Shown: positions 1-10,919 of the stretch, one piece after another
How the letters are laid out: every line of letters starts with the position of its first letter
How positions within the stretch are numbered: the first letter of the stretch is position 1
NCBI GenBank assembly: GCA_036320915.1
Contig: JAXBDG010000002.1
Coordinates: forward strand, 2,542,001 to 2,606,000
DNA length: 64,000 nt
Reading direction: 5' to 3'
From: Linnemannia elongata
Lineage: Eukaryota > Mortierellomycota > Mortierellomycetes > Mortierellales > Mortierellaceae
Made by a program: the position numbers and the translations under genes
Notes under the pieces: model-generated
The model's database searches: none
What the model was told of the DNA's origin: nothing
What the model saw: the letters and a program-made list of their open reading frames with translations, nothing else

Positions 1-275
1 TGAGGAGAACGAAATATGGAGATTTGGCTGTGGATTTTTTTTGTTTGTTGAGACTGATGAGTGTATTGAAGATACGACAGGAGAATGCATCGACGCGACA
101 TGCATCTTATATTTTTCATACCGAGGTTTGATGTACAGTACAGTTGAGCTGATTGATAGTCAGACACGCCGCTTATGCCGCACGAGCCCCTCGTATGGTC
201 GTCATTTCGGTCCTTGGCTTTGTTTTTTTCTCCGAAAGCTCAACTAGTCAAATGGGGACAGAGGAAATCAGACAG

Positions 276-280
<5 letters not shown>

Positions 281-348
<68 letters not shown>

Positions 349-389
349 AAGAGAGAGAGAGAAAGAAAGAGAGAGAAAGAGAGAGAGAG
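281..389. repeat. (GA)n purine microsatellite
   Basis: An almost pure GA repeat of about 110 bp with a few GAAA interruptions, ending in an A-run near 400. It generates long Arg/Glu or Ser/Leu reading frames on both strands that are low-complexity artefacts. The rest of 1-1050 shows no recognisable gene. Confidence 0.95.
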
Positions 390-1060
390 GTTGAAAAAAA
401 AAAAGCATCGATAGAGGTGCACGAGTAAAAAGCGTGAGAGGGTCATGGGAAAAAATCAAGGATTTGTATGTATAAAGGAGAGAGATAGAGAAAACTGATC
501 TCAGCATCAGCCAAGCGTCTAAATTTAAAGGAGCGTTCCATCGCTTCGCACTATTAACCTTCTTTATGATACCACCCACGTTTATTTTGTATTACGGGAC
601 GCAAGGTCTTGAGCGGCGCGTTCACTTCGAAAACAAAAAAGAGGGGGCTTCTAGACCATCACTCACGAACAAATGAGAACTGTAATTAACGCGCAGCTAA
701 GAACTCTCAGCACGTTCTTATCACCTTGCTCAACAACATCACCCACCCGCTCGGATACAGCCCAAGTGCCAAGAAAAAAAAAGTTGATGTGTTTTAACAT
801 TGAGTGAAGAAAAGTCCTCGTCCGTTCTTGAAGTGACACAATGTAGTATCGGATGATCAATGCATGTTTTTTTTTCGGGGACGACCCTCCATGTCCAGGT
901 ACAAAGGGCCTTTCCTAAGACCTCTGAACTGTGTCCATCGAAGCTAGGCAAAAGAGCGATTATTTATCGAACTTGGTTTTATGCATTGAAATCTCTCCCG
1001 TAAATGCATTTCCCTCGTCATGATACTGAACATGTTGACCTTGTTACTGTACCCACCGTC

Positions 1061-1376
1061 AGCCAGTTGTAGACCTTGGCACTGAGTTGCTGCAGTCCAG
1101 GGTGGATCGAAAGTCGATATGGAGGATCAACGATCTTTGTTGAGGAAGAAACAACTCTGTGAAATCAGATGCGATATAGGAATAGCCACCATCGCCTCCG
1201 ACAATGTCGGTGGTGATGTCGGTGACACCCTTTTGGTAGAGGGTTTCGAGGGTGTGGCGCACGTCGTCGATCTCTTCAAACTCGATCAAGGTGATAATGA
1301 GGAAATTGACACCGATGGTTGGGCGGCCCTGAGCTAGTAAGAGACGGTGCAGTTCCCGACGCCGAGCTCGGTCGCC
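1061..1376 (-). pseudogene. Possible degraded protein-coding fragment, unrecognised
   Basis: Read on the minus strand, this stretch gives a protein-like frame without low complexity (for example IEFEEIDDVRHTLETLY, then VGGDGGYSYIASDF). It is preceded by a second frame containing EATELGVGNCTVSY that runs into a stop. A pyrimidine tract ending in TTCAG just upstream (near 1377) looks like a splice acceptor. The stop and frame change between the two pieces suggest decay, or an exon boundary I cannot place. I do not recognise the family. It could also be chance coding potential. Confidence 0.2.
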
Positions 1377-1949
1377 TCTGAATAAACAGGAGGGGAAGAA
1401 GGTGGAGGAAGTGGAAGAGGTGGAGGAACTGAAGTATTCGCAGGCAAGAGAGAAGGAAGTGCCGGAGCAGCCTGGGCATAGTGCCTGTTAAATAGCCCTC
1501 GCTAGCTGAAGGCGAAATCCTGTGGTGTTTCTCGGACGAGAAGGATATTAGATCACGCCTGTGAACAATCCAGCACTGGCGGTAGGAGGCTGAAGTGGTG
1601 TTTGTTGAGCAAGGCAGACATTCTTGATATAAGATGCCGTATCAGTAAACACAGGTACGAAAACTGTGGCGTGATGACCCTCTTATCCTCAACAATGATT
1701 AAATCCCTCGAGATGGTACACCTGAGCTCAGAGCAAATAGAAGGGCTGTCGGACAAGATGATACTAGACAGTAAATACAGCGTCTGAGGATAAGTCTTAA
1801 TTCCCAGTTTCCAGTATGGATCTCGGCCAACACCCGTGATCCCATCATTTTCATAGCATTCAAAACGTCCAAAAGTCATGCACGGCCAGCCAGTTGTAAC
1901 TATGTCGCTTGTCCGCGCGCTATCGACCCATGGACGGTGTCAAGGGTGG

Positions 1950-2115
1950 CTTCTAGTTGACGTTGTCCTCGTGCTGTCCTTTGACGCTGTTCCCTTATTT
2001 TTATGCCTTGATGATGTCCCTTGATGTTGTTCTGTGATATAGTCTTTTGGTGTTGTCCCTCGATGCTGTATCCAGATGCTATTCCTCCGTGGTGTTCATT
2101 GACGTTGTCCATTGT
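1950..2115. repeat. Degenerate tandem repeat, unit about 15 bp
   Basis: Imperfect units of the form GATGTTGTCCCTT recur about ten times with variants such as GACGCTGTTCCCTT and GGTGTTGTCCCTC. Read on the minus strand they give a repetitive Asn-Ile-x-Gly-x-x-Gln peptide. This looks like a decayed minisatellite rather than a gene. The surrounding 1380-3050 contains no gene I can support. Confidence 0.55.
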
Positions 2116-3051
2116 TTAGATCATAGCATGACGGAAAGAGCCAACATCGAAAGATCAAAAAGCAACGTCGCTATGAACGCTTGACTGCCACAAGCCAGTT
2201 AATCGTGTGAATTTGTCGCGTCCACTGACCTTGTTTTGCCACCATCGTTTGCTACCATGCATGGTGGTAACAAAACATTGAAATCATTGGACTAAAACAA
2301 CATCCGACATACTCATTCGACACACACACAGTCATCTCTTTAGTATAAATAACAGTAATTCCCATCTTAGTTTAGTGCTTTACCTAGTAACTTGAATACA
2401 TTCCTTTGAACACCTTAAACCCTTTTTCCTTACCATAAAACACTTTTCATATCTCCCTCTTCATTACTCCTGTACCCGCTCCCTTCACTCTCATTTGTCT
2501 TGTCCTGAGAAAGGTCATTCCGCCCCTTGCCCTGGTCTAGATTCTCGACAGAATTGCATGAACTATATATCATGTTTGCTGTTTGAAAAGCATTGAATGT
2601 GTAAGGTTAGTGTCACGATATTGTAGAACTACGCACTCTCCAGCCCTAGCAACAATGCTTCCACTAGCTCCCACTGCGGCGACTCTACTTACCACGCCTC
2701 CGACCCTTTTATATACTAGTATAGGTATCCCTCTCTTCTTGTACCATAAACGGGATCTTTTTATAGCCTCCTCCACTTTCCCCAAGTGCTCCTCCTTCCT
2801 TCTCTTGCTCATTCCCTCATTCACGCCCTGTGGCTTAGTTTCTTTTACAATTAGTGTCTGTCATCTTGTGTTTCTTCATCCACGTAATTGAGTACGTTAT
2901 ATCACTGTCGTATTACTCATTCTCTTCACTTCGTTCCTTCTTCCTTTTCTCTTTCTTTTCCTCATTCCTCCTTCGCTATCGCGCCTTCTTGTGACCCCAT
3001 CATCACCATTATCGTTATCATCCCCGTTACGCTCATCACACTCTCACCTTC

Positions 3052-3804
3052 ATGTTCAGGACACACCCCCTCGATCTACATGAGATTCGCTCAATAATTG
3101 CCAGCAGTCTTGACCGTAAAGACCTCGCATCCTGTGCGCGTGTGAATCAGGATTGGAACGACTCATTCACACCGCCACTCAACAAGTCTGTCGTGTTGTC
3201 AAAACATGACCTCAGCATGGAATCTATTGAGAGAAACAAGCACCTTATACACTGCCTGAGGATTCTGAGCTCTGCCTGTGAGGAACTATCATCATCTCAA
3301 CGAGAGGAAATGGTTTCTAATGTTATGGCCATCTCGTTTCTGACTACTTTGATCCTGGATAAGATCTTGGTCGGGGACAGCGGAGCTCAGGCGTTCTCTG
3401 AGGCACTCAAGATCAACTCGACTCTGACATCTTTGAGCTTGTGGGGCAATTCGACTCTCGACCCTTTGGACTTGGATGACAACTCGATCGGACCCAACGG
3501 AGCTCAAGTGCTCTCTGATGCACTTAAGATCAACTCGACTCTGGCATCTTTGAACTTGTGGGGCAATTCGATCGGATCCAACGGAGCCAAGGCACTGTCT
3601 GATGCACTTAGGATCAACTTGACTCTCCACACTTTGGAATTGGATGGCAATTCGATCGGACCCAACGGAGCTCAGGCGCTATCTGATGCACTCAAGATCA
3701 ACTCGACTCTGACAACTTTGCACTTGTGGAACAACTCGATCGGACCCAACTGGGCTCAGGCGCTGTCTGATGCACTCAAGACCGCTCGACGACGGCCATT
3801 ATAA
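3052..3804 (+). CDS. Short F-box-like / NLRC3-type leucine-rich-repeat protein
   Basis: The predicted protein has 250 residues in a single exon. Residues 3-35 (LDLHEIRSIIASSLDRKDLASCARVNQDW) resemble the F-box-like helix pair that opens many Mortierella LRR proteins. From about residue 95 there are five to six repeats of the 28-residue ribonuclease-inhibitor type, with the recurring core NSIGPNGAQALSDALKINST. One repeat around residues 131-145 is irregular. F-box proteins usually couple targets to SCF ubiquitin ligases. A substrate role for these repeats is inference. The protein stops abruptly inside the last repeat and ends in TARRRPL, and it is much shorter than typical LRR proteins of this type, so it may be 3'-truncated by loss of repeats. 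The start is the first ATG directly before the F-box-like segment. The repeats resemble those of the decayed LRR gene at 54.3-57.5 kb. Confidence 0.75.
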   Translation: MFRTHPLDLHEIRSIIASSLDRKDLASCARVNQDWNDSFTPPLNKSVVLSKHDLSMESIERNKHLIHCLRILSSACEELSSSQREEMVSNVMAISFLTTLILDKILVGDSGAQAFSEALKINSTLTSLSLWGNSTLDPLDLDDNSIGPNGAQVLSDALKINSTLASLNLWGNSIGSNGAKALSDALRINLTLHTLELDGNSIGPNGAQALSDALKINSTLTTLHLWNNSIGPNWAQALSDALKTARRRPL

Positions 3805-4235
3805 CCGTACTCGGTTTTAACGCCCTAAGAACAAAATAAATTCCATTCATCAGGCAGAACATAGCACGTTAACGCGCATAGGCGCAGACCACATTCAGGG
3901 AAGCGTTGTTGCAAAAATCAGGGGTCAGATAACGGTTAATTAAGCCAGGCGAACGTCGCGCCTGCAGTTGACCTAGGTTTTCGGTTTGTTGCTCCTTTAA
4001 TATACACTGAAATGGTGGTCAGCTAATTGTTGGCGAAGGTGTCTCTGAATAAGGGCAAAGAACACAAGAACCACCCTGCCTCCCATACTCCCCATGACAA
4101 AGACCATATCGTCTAGCGGAGGTTACTCAAATATAAACAGGGCGATATCAGTTTACAATGCTATGATCGACACTGGAGGAGATTATTAAGCAGGAAAGCG
4201 ATCCCTCACTACAACACGCCACCATTCATGGAAAA

Positions 4236-4730
4236 TAAAATTGTCTGAACTGTTACTCAAAACGGATTCCCCGATAGTATATGCAGTGGCAACAGCAATG
4301 GGTCCAAGGATGCGATTCGATTGGTGGGGCGCCAATGACAGGGACGAATATATTGAAATCGGCAAGGACATGGTCACGGATGTCTGGAATCAGCATTACA
4401 AAGAAAAAAAAAAGGGCCAATTGAACTGGATGTCGATACAGAACAGTAGATGAAGATGTTTGGAGTTGAGAGGAAGGTGACGAGCTTGAAGAGTACGTCC
4501 GTGAAAGAGGTATACTGTTTTTTTTTGCAAAATGAGCCTTCCGATTAGATGTATAGGCGAGCTCAGGCGGAAAGATGGCCCAACCTAGCAAGGACGACAT
4601 GCGATTATCTTGCCACACCCGTAACGTCGACCCCAGCGGAGCGATACTTCTCCCAGGCTAAGTATGCTCTGCCACCCGAAAGGAATAGCCTCGCTTCCTC
4701 AAGCATTCGGCGAGTGCGACTGTCCAATCC
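4236..4730 (+). mobile_element. hAT-superfamily transposase relic (C-terminal part)
   Basis: Two disconnected frames match the end of hAT transposases. The first, from 4241, carries VYAVATAMGPRMRFDWW followed by a helix ending VTDVWNQHYKEKK, which corresponds to the end of the RNase-H-like domain. The second, from about 4560, carries WPNLARTTCDYLATPVTS, TPAERYFSQAKYAL, then ERNSLASSSIRRV. This is the Dimer_Tnp_hAT dimerisation domain. Stops and frame changes separate the two parts, and the N-terminal zinc finger and first catalytic acidic residues are absent. I found no terminal inverted repeats. The element is a dead remnant. Confidence 0.8.
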
Positions 4731-4739
4731 ATTTCCTAT

Positions 4740-6135
4740 TCAGCTGGCGGTCAGTGGATCGCTTCCGTCAACGAAAACAGGACGGTTCGACTGTGGCGTC
4801 GGCGACAAGAAGGCGAGTCAGAGAGTTGGCTGTGTGCTGACGTTGTCCATTCATTTTTCGACGTGTATTGGCAATATTATCTGGAATCTAATTATTCCCA
4901 TGGAGTTCGTAACTCATTGCGAGGGTCAGTCTGTCCGAGTGTGGCGAATTTCGATCGATGGCGAAAGCGTGGTTGTGAGGATGCTTTGGGGGTTTTACAT
5001 TCAAAGCCTTTAGGAGGAGGGTTTTATTTGTAAGGACGCAACAAATCTGAGCCCGATGAACCGGAAGCTGCCGGTCCAGTGCGGTGCCGTCGACAGGTTT
5101 TTGGTCCCTGAGGGAGAAGGATTAGATGCTTGGGGCCTATTGGCTTCCGTGCTCCAATCAACACTCACCACACTCTTTTCCCTTTCAAATTGAGAACCCC
5201 GAGTACATTCCAAATATCTATTAAATTTATTATGTTTTTTTTGAACGCTGTGGTTGTTGTATTCGTCTCTTTTGGTGTATCTCTTGAAGTTTCGGGCTAT
5301 GGAAGAGGATCAATAGTCACTACTCGCCGGCTCTTCGTTCTTCTCATTGCAGCCACCTTGGCCACGTCCCTCACTGTCCTCAGAGTCGCTACCCGCCTCA
5401 AGGTCCTCAACAGAGCCAACAATGATTTACTCGTTTGCCTCAGACTTCAACTCTGACCCATGGTGCTGCCGAGGTTTCGAAAGACAAGGTGCGGTATGGG
5501 TAAGAGGATCCATCCTGGGCCAGTTGGCCACGATCAACTCCGGTTCCTTTTCGCGGTCAAAGTACACCTCCGTGCGAGGTACACCCAATAAGCCGCCTCA
5601 TGAGAGTTCCAAGAAGGTTCATTCTCGTGCCAAGTGACAATACAAGGCAATCGTAGTACAAGTACTCTTCAAAAGGATGCAAGACCTCAGAGCAGAATGA
5701 AAGAAAGAAAATCAGGTTTCCACTTCCGAACGAGAGCAATGTCATACAATGTAGCAAATGCAAGGACTTTGACGAGGGGAGTAGGGGACTGAAAAAAATT
5801 CAGGACACCGAGTTACCATCGTTATTGAAGTCTGGTGCTTTCTCTTCAGCAATGTGATGTAATGGAGGGGACATGAGTAAATACTCGTCTGCTGATCTAC
5901 CTCTTCTTGGTTCCTGGATCACCAGTCAATGGCTCTGTGTCGAATCTTGCAACTTCTGGCACTCTTTCATTTCGAATTAATCCTTGCATTCGTCGTGCCA
6001 CTCGATCACAGCGGAAAAAAACAAAAGCACAAGAAAAGTAGCAATCTTGTTTGAAAGCCGCAAGCAAATGGTAATGAACTCAAAATCTTTATTTTACTGT
6101 CTTGTTGGTGAGCAGCATCAGCAGCAGTGTCGACC
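4740..6135. other. Intergenic stretch, no gene recognised
   Basis: Several short frames occur (for example 5130-5456 plus, with a hydrophobic start), but none has a recognisable domain, splice structure or sustained codon usage. Part may be decayed transposon or gene sequence downstream of the hAT relic. Confidence 0.4.
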
Positions 6136-6642
6136 TTACACATCCTCCTTGCCTGGAATAACCGCTGTGCTAAGGGTAATAAAAACCTCGATGGCAACAA
6201 AGATCCCAGTAGTAATGGCGATAAAATGATGGACAACATCCACCCTGCACCAGTTAACCAGATCATCGGGCCAGTACCAACATGTAAACATGCTCTTCCC
6301 CATCATCTTGCCCACCTGAACCGATGCATCGACCCAGGGGAACATAATACCCAGCAAGAAAAGCGCAGGGACCAACATCAGCGCGGCACGTACGAACCGA
6401 TGGACCAGGGGCTTCTTTCCAAGGACAGCGTAGAGGTATGCGAAAAAAAGGAAGACGGAGGAGATGATGATGGCAAACATTTTCCAGGAGTATATGAGGG
6501 GCTTCTTTTTGTCGTCTGGAAGAGCGTTGTTGAACCCTCTTGCTAGGGCATAACTCCAGGGATAGTCAACGGTGACAAAAGCGAGGTTGATGAATGTGAC
6601 AAAGAGGAGCCAGAGCCACAGACTTCGCACAGGGAGGGCCAT
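6136..6642 (-). CDS. Small four-helix membrane protein, MARVEL-like topology
   Basis: The protein has 168 residues in a single exon. Four hydrophobic segments are clear at about residues 7-27, 54-74, 84-104 and 137-158. A basic/proline loop DDKKKPL follows residue 43, and the short C-terminal tail is GKEDV. There is no cleavable signal peptide: the first segment starts after MALPVRS. Four helices with short termini in about 170 residues fit the MARVEL-like or small integral membrane families of fungi that sit in the plasma membrane or secretory pathway. The assignment rests on topology only. The ATG at 6642 is preceded by a pyrimidine-rich leader on the gene strand (about 6650-6850), typical of expressed fungal genes. 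No intron is needed. Confidence 0.7.
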   Translation of the reverse strand: MALPVRSLWLWLLFVTFINLAFVTVDYPWSYALARGFNNALPDDKKKPLIYSWKMFAIIISSVFLFFAYLYAVLGKKPLVHRFVRAALMLVPALFLLGIMFPWVDASVQVGKMMGKSMFTCWYWPDDLVNWCRVDVVHHFIAITTGIFVAIEVFITLSTAVIPGKEDV

Positions 6643-6849
6643 CGTTGTTGTGATATATGAGGGAGTGAATGAAAGACAACGAGTGTATGTGTGTGTGGGG
6701 AAAGCAGAAGGGTGGTACTAATAGTGAGAGTGAAAGTGAGAAAAAAGGAAGGCTGGTGGGCCTTGGAGAGGGGTCGAATATGAATGTGAGGGTTGAAGGA
6801 AGGAGACAATTATGAGTTGTGAAGAAAAGGGGGTGGAGTAGGTTCAATG

Positions 6850-8345
6850 GCGCTTTTTATATCTTAACGAGGTTCAGCTCATGTGCCGACTCTACAGACT
6901 CCTTCTCCTTCTTCTTTCGATTTGTGCGCCTCCAACCCCCGAAGAAATAAGGTTGTTTGCTCTCAAACAAAACAATCCGGCTTCAGCTGAAAGGAAGGTT
7001 CTGATGGAAAGCACAAAGCTTGTTTCTATTTTTTAATGAAAGCAACAATCACAGTTACTCTCGCGTGTGTCCGGCTTTGATCTTGGCTGTTTTGGAGAAG
7101 AACATCCATCCAAGGTTCTTAATGTATAAAGTTTTCATTCGTACACGGTGACCCGCAAACCAACATACTTCAAGGAACCATCCAAATCGTAGCGGAGGCG
7201 GGAAGAGATAAAGATATTGTTCATTTTTTCTCTACTCGTCGGAGTTGTATACTTTTCCTCGCAATGGAAACTTAAAAAGACAGAAAAGGATGGAGAAACA
7301 GTTTGAGGGGTTCCATATTTTTTTACTCCAAATGGGAAGATTCTTTATGGATTGATGAATGGCGGTGAGACATATAAACAATGAGCTGATCATGATGAAT
7401 CAACAACATCATGACATAAAGTAAGCCTGAATCAACCTACTCATCCTGGCCCATCAGCACCCCTATGGAAGAGCGCTTCTTTAATGGCGCGACCAGGCAT
7501 CTTGTTGATTTCGATGTAGGTAGAGAGCAAGGCATTTTAGAGTTTCGAGAAAGTCCTCGAATGATTTTCCTCAATATTCATGCTCCTTAGAGACTCGTAC
7601 CGATTGACCAACCGAGAAATTTTCCACACTTCCAAGGTACTACTAATTGACCCGCCAGAGAATCTTCAACATAAGCAACTGCTTGGCGTATGAGCGACAC
7701 CAAATAGTACCAAATGCATTTGTCTTTCTTTGATTCCGGTTCCACGTTCCAAGCACCTCGCAGGCATACAAACACACTACTCTGTTCTTTTCTTTGACCC
7801 CCCCTCCCCCGCTGCCTGACAGAAATGAAAACCTTTGACAAACGAGGTGGTGGTGGTTGAAGAAATAGCAAAATTATTGACCTAAAGGACGCGGCAATAG
7901 CCAAAATTAAAGTGAAGAAAGTATCCACGCTTCTGCCATGCGCACAGTTTTCACGCTGCTGCATTGGTACATGTGGGCACATTGTTCAGCGGACCTATTA
8001 ACCAATGTTACAGTTTTCTCAGAGGCCCATCTTCTAGCATATTTTTACGCGACTTAAGACGGGACATCTTGTAACCCGTAAATAGAACAGTCTAGGTGAG
8101 ATAGACGTTACTGGAAGGTGAAACGTGCCATAGGCAGTGTGTACACCCTACAACAATTGCATTAAAGGCAAGAAGACAAGGCCATGAATCTTATCTCTTT
8201 TTCTCATTAGAGTCCCCCCTTTGCTAAAATGTAACGGTCAAATAGTCACTTTGATGGGCGTCGATGTTGCTGCAAAACACCCGCACTATTTATTTTCTTG
8301 TAAGTAAACTAAGAGGAGAGAGGCGGACAATACATTTCCTCTAAA
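6850..8345. other. Intergenic stretch, nothing recognised
   Basis: About 1.5 kb between the membrane protein and the first monooxygenase. It is AT-rich with many stops in all frames. I see no domain, RNA gene or repeat that I can name. Confidence 0.5.
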
Positions 8346-8612
8346 TCAAATAGCAGAAACAGCCGCCTTCTTCTTCGTCTCCTCCTCCTCCTTCTCTCCC
8401 TGTGTGCTCTTCGAAGGATTCTGAGGAATCGCATCCATGGTTCCGCGCTTGGGAGCTTGTGGTAAGAAGTTAGCCTGAGGCCGATAAGCTGTATCTTTCA
8501 AGAGCTGCCTATGTTGGAGCCACTTTGGTAGCCAGTTGAACACAACGTATCTGATAATGCGCTCCAGTAACGTCTATTCAGTAGCATAAGAGAAGTAATG
8601 ACTGTTAGCATT

Positions 8613-8648
<36 letters not shown>

Positions 8649-10575
8649 GGGGGGGGGTGCATTGACTTGAAAGAAGAAAAAAATGCAAGCTCTCGCTTAA
8701 TCGACATACATGTCCAAAAATGAGTTTGGCACTGATGTGCGACTGAGGATACTGGTCCTTGATGGCCTCAAATCGCTCATTCTTGTAGTCACTCAGCGCA
8801 GTCTTGATGTTGTCAAAACTGGTGGGCTTGATGTCATAGATGTGGTTAGCGAGGAGCACCGCATCCTGCATGGCGTTCACTGCGCCAGCACCGCTGCTTG
8901 GAAGAAGCTGGAATTGAAAGAAATTGAGACAAATGAATGGTTGTTAGAGGGGTATGCAGGAAGCGTATACATGATTTACAATTTCTTTCTTCCTGGATCC
9001 TTGTGTTTATTACCTTGTGTGCAGCTACATTTACGGAACATGAGGAAAAGGCAGAAAGACCAGTACATTAGTTAAAAGTGAAGACTCGAAGCAGCTGAAC
9101 ACTCAACAAGAACAAAAACCAACAAAAACGACTCATACCATCTCCGATCAGGACTGCCCTTCCATGGTTCCAGGTCTCGAAGAGCATGTCCTCAAAGTAG
9201 ACCTTCGAGACACACTCAATGGGTGTTGCATCAAAAAGATCGCCCAAGGCACCGTGAGGTGTGACAAAGTGGCGGATAGAATCCATCATTTTCTGGTTCT
9301 GTTGAGGAACCCAGTCCGAGCAACTGAACTGCTCGTCAGCAATCTCGGTGATGCCTAGCTGAACAACGACATTCCAACAGATTCTATTGCCAGGAATGGT
9401 GAACATTGTCCACTGGGAAAAATATTGCGGGGTGTGTTGGAAATACTCTGCGTTAGGCGAATAGTCTTTCCGTCACATCCCATCGCGCAAGGCACTACCT
9501 CTTGCAACTTACAGTGTAGGGTGTATCTTTGTCCCCAATGACGAAGTAATCCTTGGCATTCAAGACCTCCGGAAACTTGGCAGGGTCAAGAGATTCGGTT
9601 GTACCTAACAACGAGATATACCCTTTACTCATTTCCAAGGTGTCTGTCTTAGGGAGGAGTCCCTCCTTGGTTAGGGTCTTGTACAAGTGTTGACGGACAG
9701 CACTGTGCGCACCATCAGCGCCTACAAGAATGTCGCCATGCATTGAAGTGTTGTCACTAAAATGCACCTTGACACCCTCATGATTCTGCTCAAAAGACAA
9801 GACCCTCTTGGACAGGTGAATCTTGCCCGGAGGGATTCTCTTCAGCAACATGTCGTACAACTCAGGTCGGGCACACAAGAGGCGATCGTATCCAACGCTA
9901 GAAGCGAGAAAAAGAAAAAATCATACACATGCACAGGATAAGTTTCGGGACCGTACCAAAGCATCTACTTGAGGCTACAATAACATAAGAACTTACAGCT
10001 CAGCTGGAGTACCCTCATTTTTGCCAATGAGGTCCAACCTGTCTGTCAGAAACGTTACACCTTGCGACGGCTTGGAGAACGACATGAGTTCTTCCAGTAA
10101 ACCAAGTTGCTCGAATGCGGGTAAGATGTTGGCGGACTATGCGTTGAATGAAATGTCAATGAAGCGAAATCAGCTGAATGTACTTGGATCATCTATTTTT
10201 TTTTTCTTGTAGAAGAAAAATGAATGGAACATACCAAGCACATAATGGACCCTTGAACCCATCGTCGAGAAAAAGCAAAGAAGGAGCGGAGAAGTTAGTA
10301 TTATATATCGTATGGTCAAAACATGGTCCGATTTATGTTTTTGTCTATACAGGGTGGAGCGACTCACCAAGAGGCCGGATCTCTGCTGAACGCTCAAAGA
10401 TCTCAAAAGGTATCCTTGCCTTCTCGAGGAGGATACCAAGGAAAAGGCCACCCAGACCGGCACCGGCGATGAGCACGCGAGGAGGTCTCTCAGTTAACAG
10501 GGGAGGTAAGTCGTTAGCTTTAGATCCTGTCGAAGGAGGGAGTGTGTTTGTCGTATTATCAAATGAAGCACTCAT
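8346..10575 (-). CDS. FAD-dependent monooxygenase, copy 1 (8 exons, 486 aa)
   Basis: Group A flavoprotein monooxygenase (FAD_binding_3 / salicylate-hydroxylase-like), predicted to hydroxylate a small, often aromatic, substrate using NAD(P)H and O2 in the cytosol. The substrate is unknown. Exons on the minus strand: 10575-10368, 10251-10235 (17 nt), 10136-9997, 9897-9513, 9412-9139, 9024-9014 (11 nt), 8907-8710, 8573-8346. All introns are GT–AG and the phases sum to 487 codons. Motifs: GxGxxG at residues 38-43 (IAGAGLGGLF); acidic E61 after the second strand; DG motif D183-G184 in VGADGAHSAVR; GD motif at 340-341 in IGDAAHKLLPSSGAGA, completed by the 11-nt exon. The last exon adds about 75 residues with the family signature YRPQANFLPQAPKRGT and a Lys/Glu-rich tail. 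Intron 7 holds a T32G10 homopolymer at 8616-8657. Exon 4 is 6 nt shorter than in the paralogues. Confidence 0.93.
8616..8657. repeat. T32G10 homopolymer inside intron 7 of copy 1
   Basis: A run of 32 T followed by 10 G on the plus strand, which reads C10A32 in the sense strand of the monooxygenase. It lies wholly within the intron 8709-8574 and does not touch the splice sites. Exact run length is unreliable in sequencing. Confidence 0.9.
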
Positions 10576-10841
10576 GCTTGAACTGGCGTGAATTGAAGCG
10601 AGAGTTGTGAAGGAAAAGGGAAGAGAAGAAATCAAGTTCAAAAGAGAAAGAAAACGAAAGGTGGAAGGTCAAAGAAGGTGGTGTTATGAATGAATGGGCG
10701 CTGGAACGAAAAAAGGGAGTGCGAGATAGGGGACCCGGGTCGAGATGAGGAGAGGAGAAGTGAGAGTCGCCCCTGTATTCTTCATATCCTTCCTTCTCTC
10801 ACTCCTTCTCGTCTTTCTTTGTTTTTAGTTGCTCTTTAGCA

Positions 10842-10915
10842 GTTACACAGCATTGCATATTTTTCTTTCGGAATCGATGGACGGCTGAAGTATTTGTGCA
10901 CAAAGAGAGCAATGG
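10842..10915 (-). promoter_or_regulatory. Shared upstream element, copy 1
   Basis: Plus-strand GTTACACAGCATTGCAT lies at 10842-10858, about 270 bp upstream of the copy 1 ATG. It is preceded by TTTTTAGTTGCTCTTTAGCA. A second block, TTTGTGCACAAAGAGAGCAA, follows at about 10893-10912. Both blocks recur upstream of other copies (14256, 48162, 51759, 60905), so they are candidate conserved cis-elements. The function is inferred. Confidence 0.6.
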
Positions 10916-10919
10916 AAGG

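Noticed and set aside
153..579. Overlapping Arg/Glu-rich and Ser/Leu-rich frames
   Set aside because: They are translations of the (GA)n repeat on both strands.
8710..9358. Plus-strand frames inside copy 1 (and equivalents in the other copies)
   Set aside because: They are antisense to conserved monooxygenase exons and recur only because those exons are conserved.
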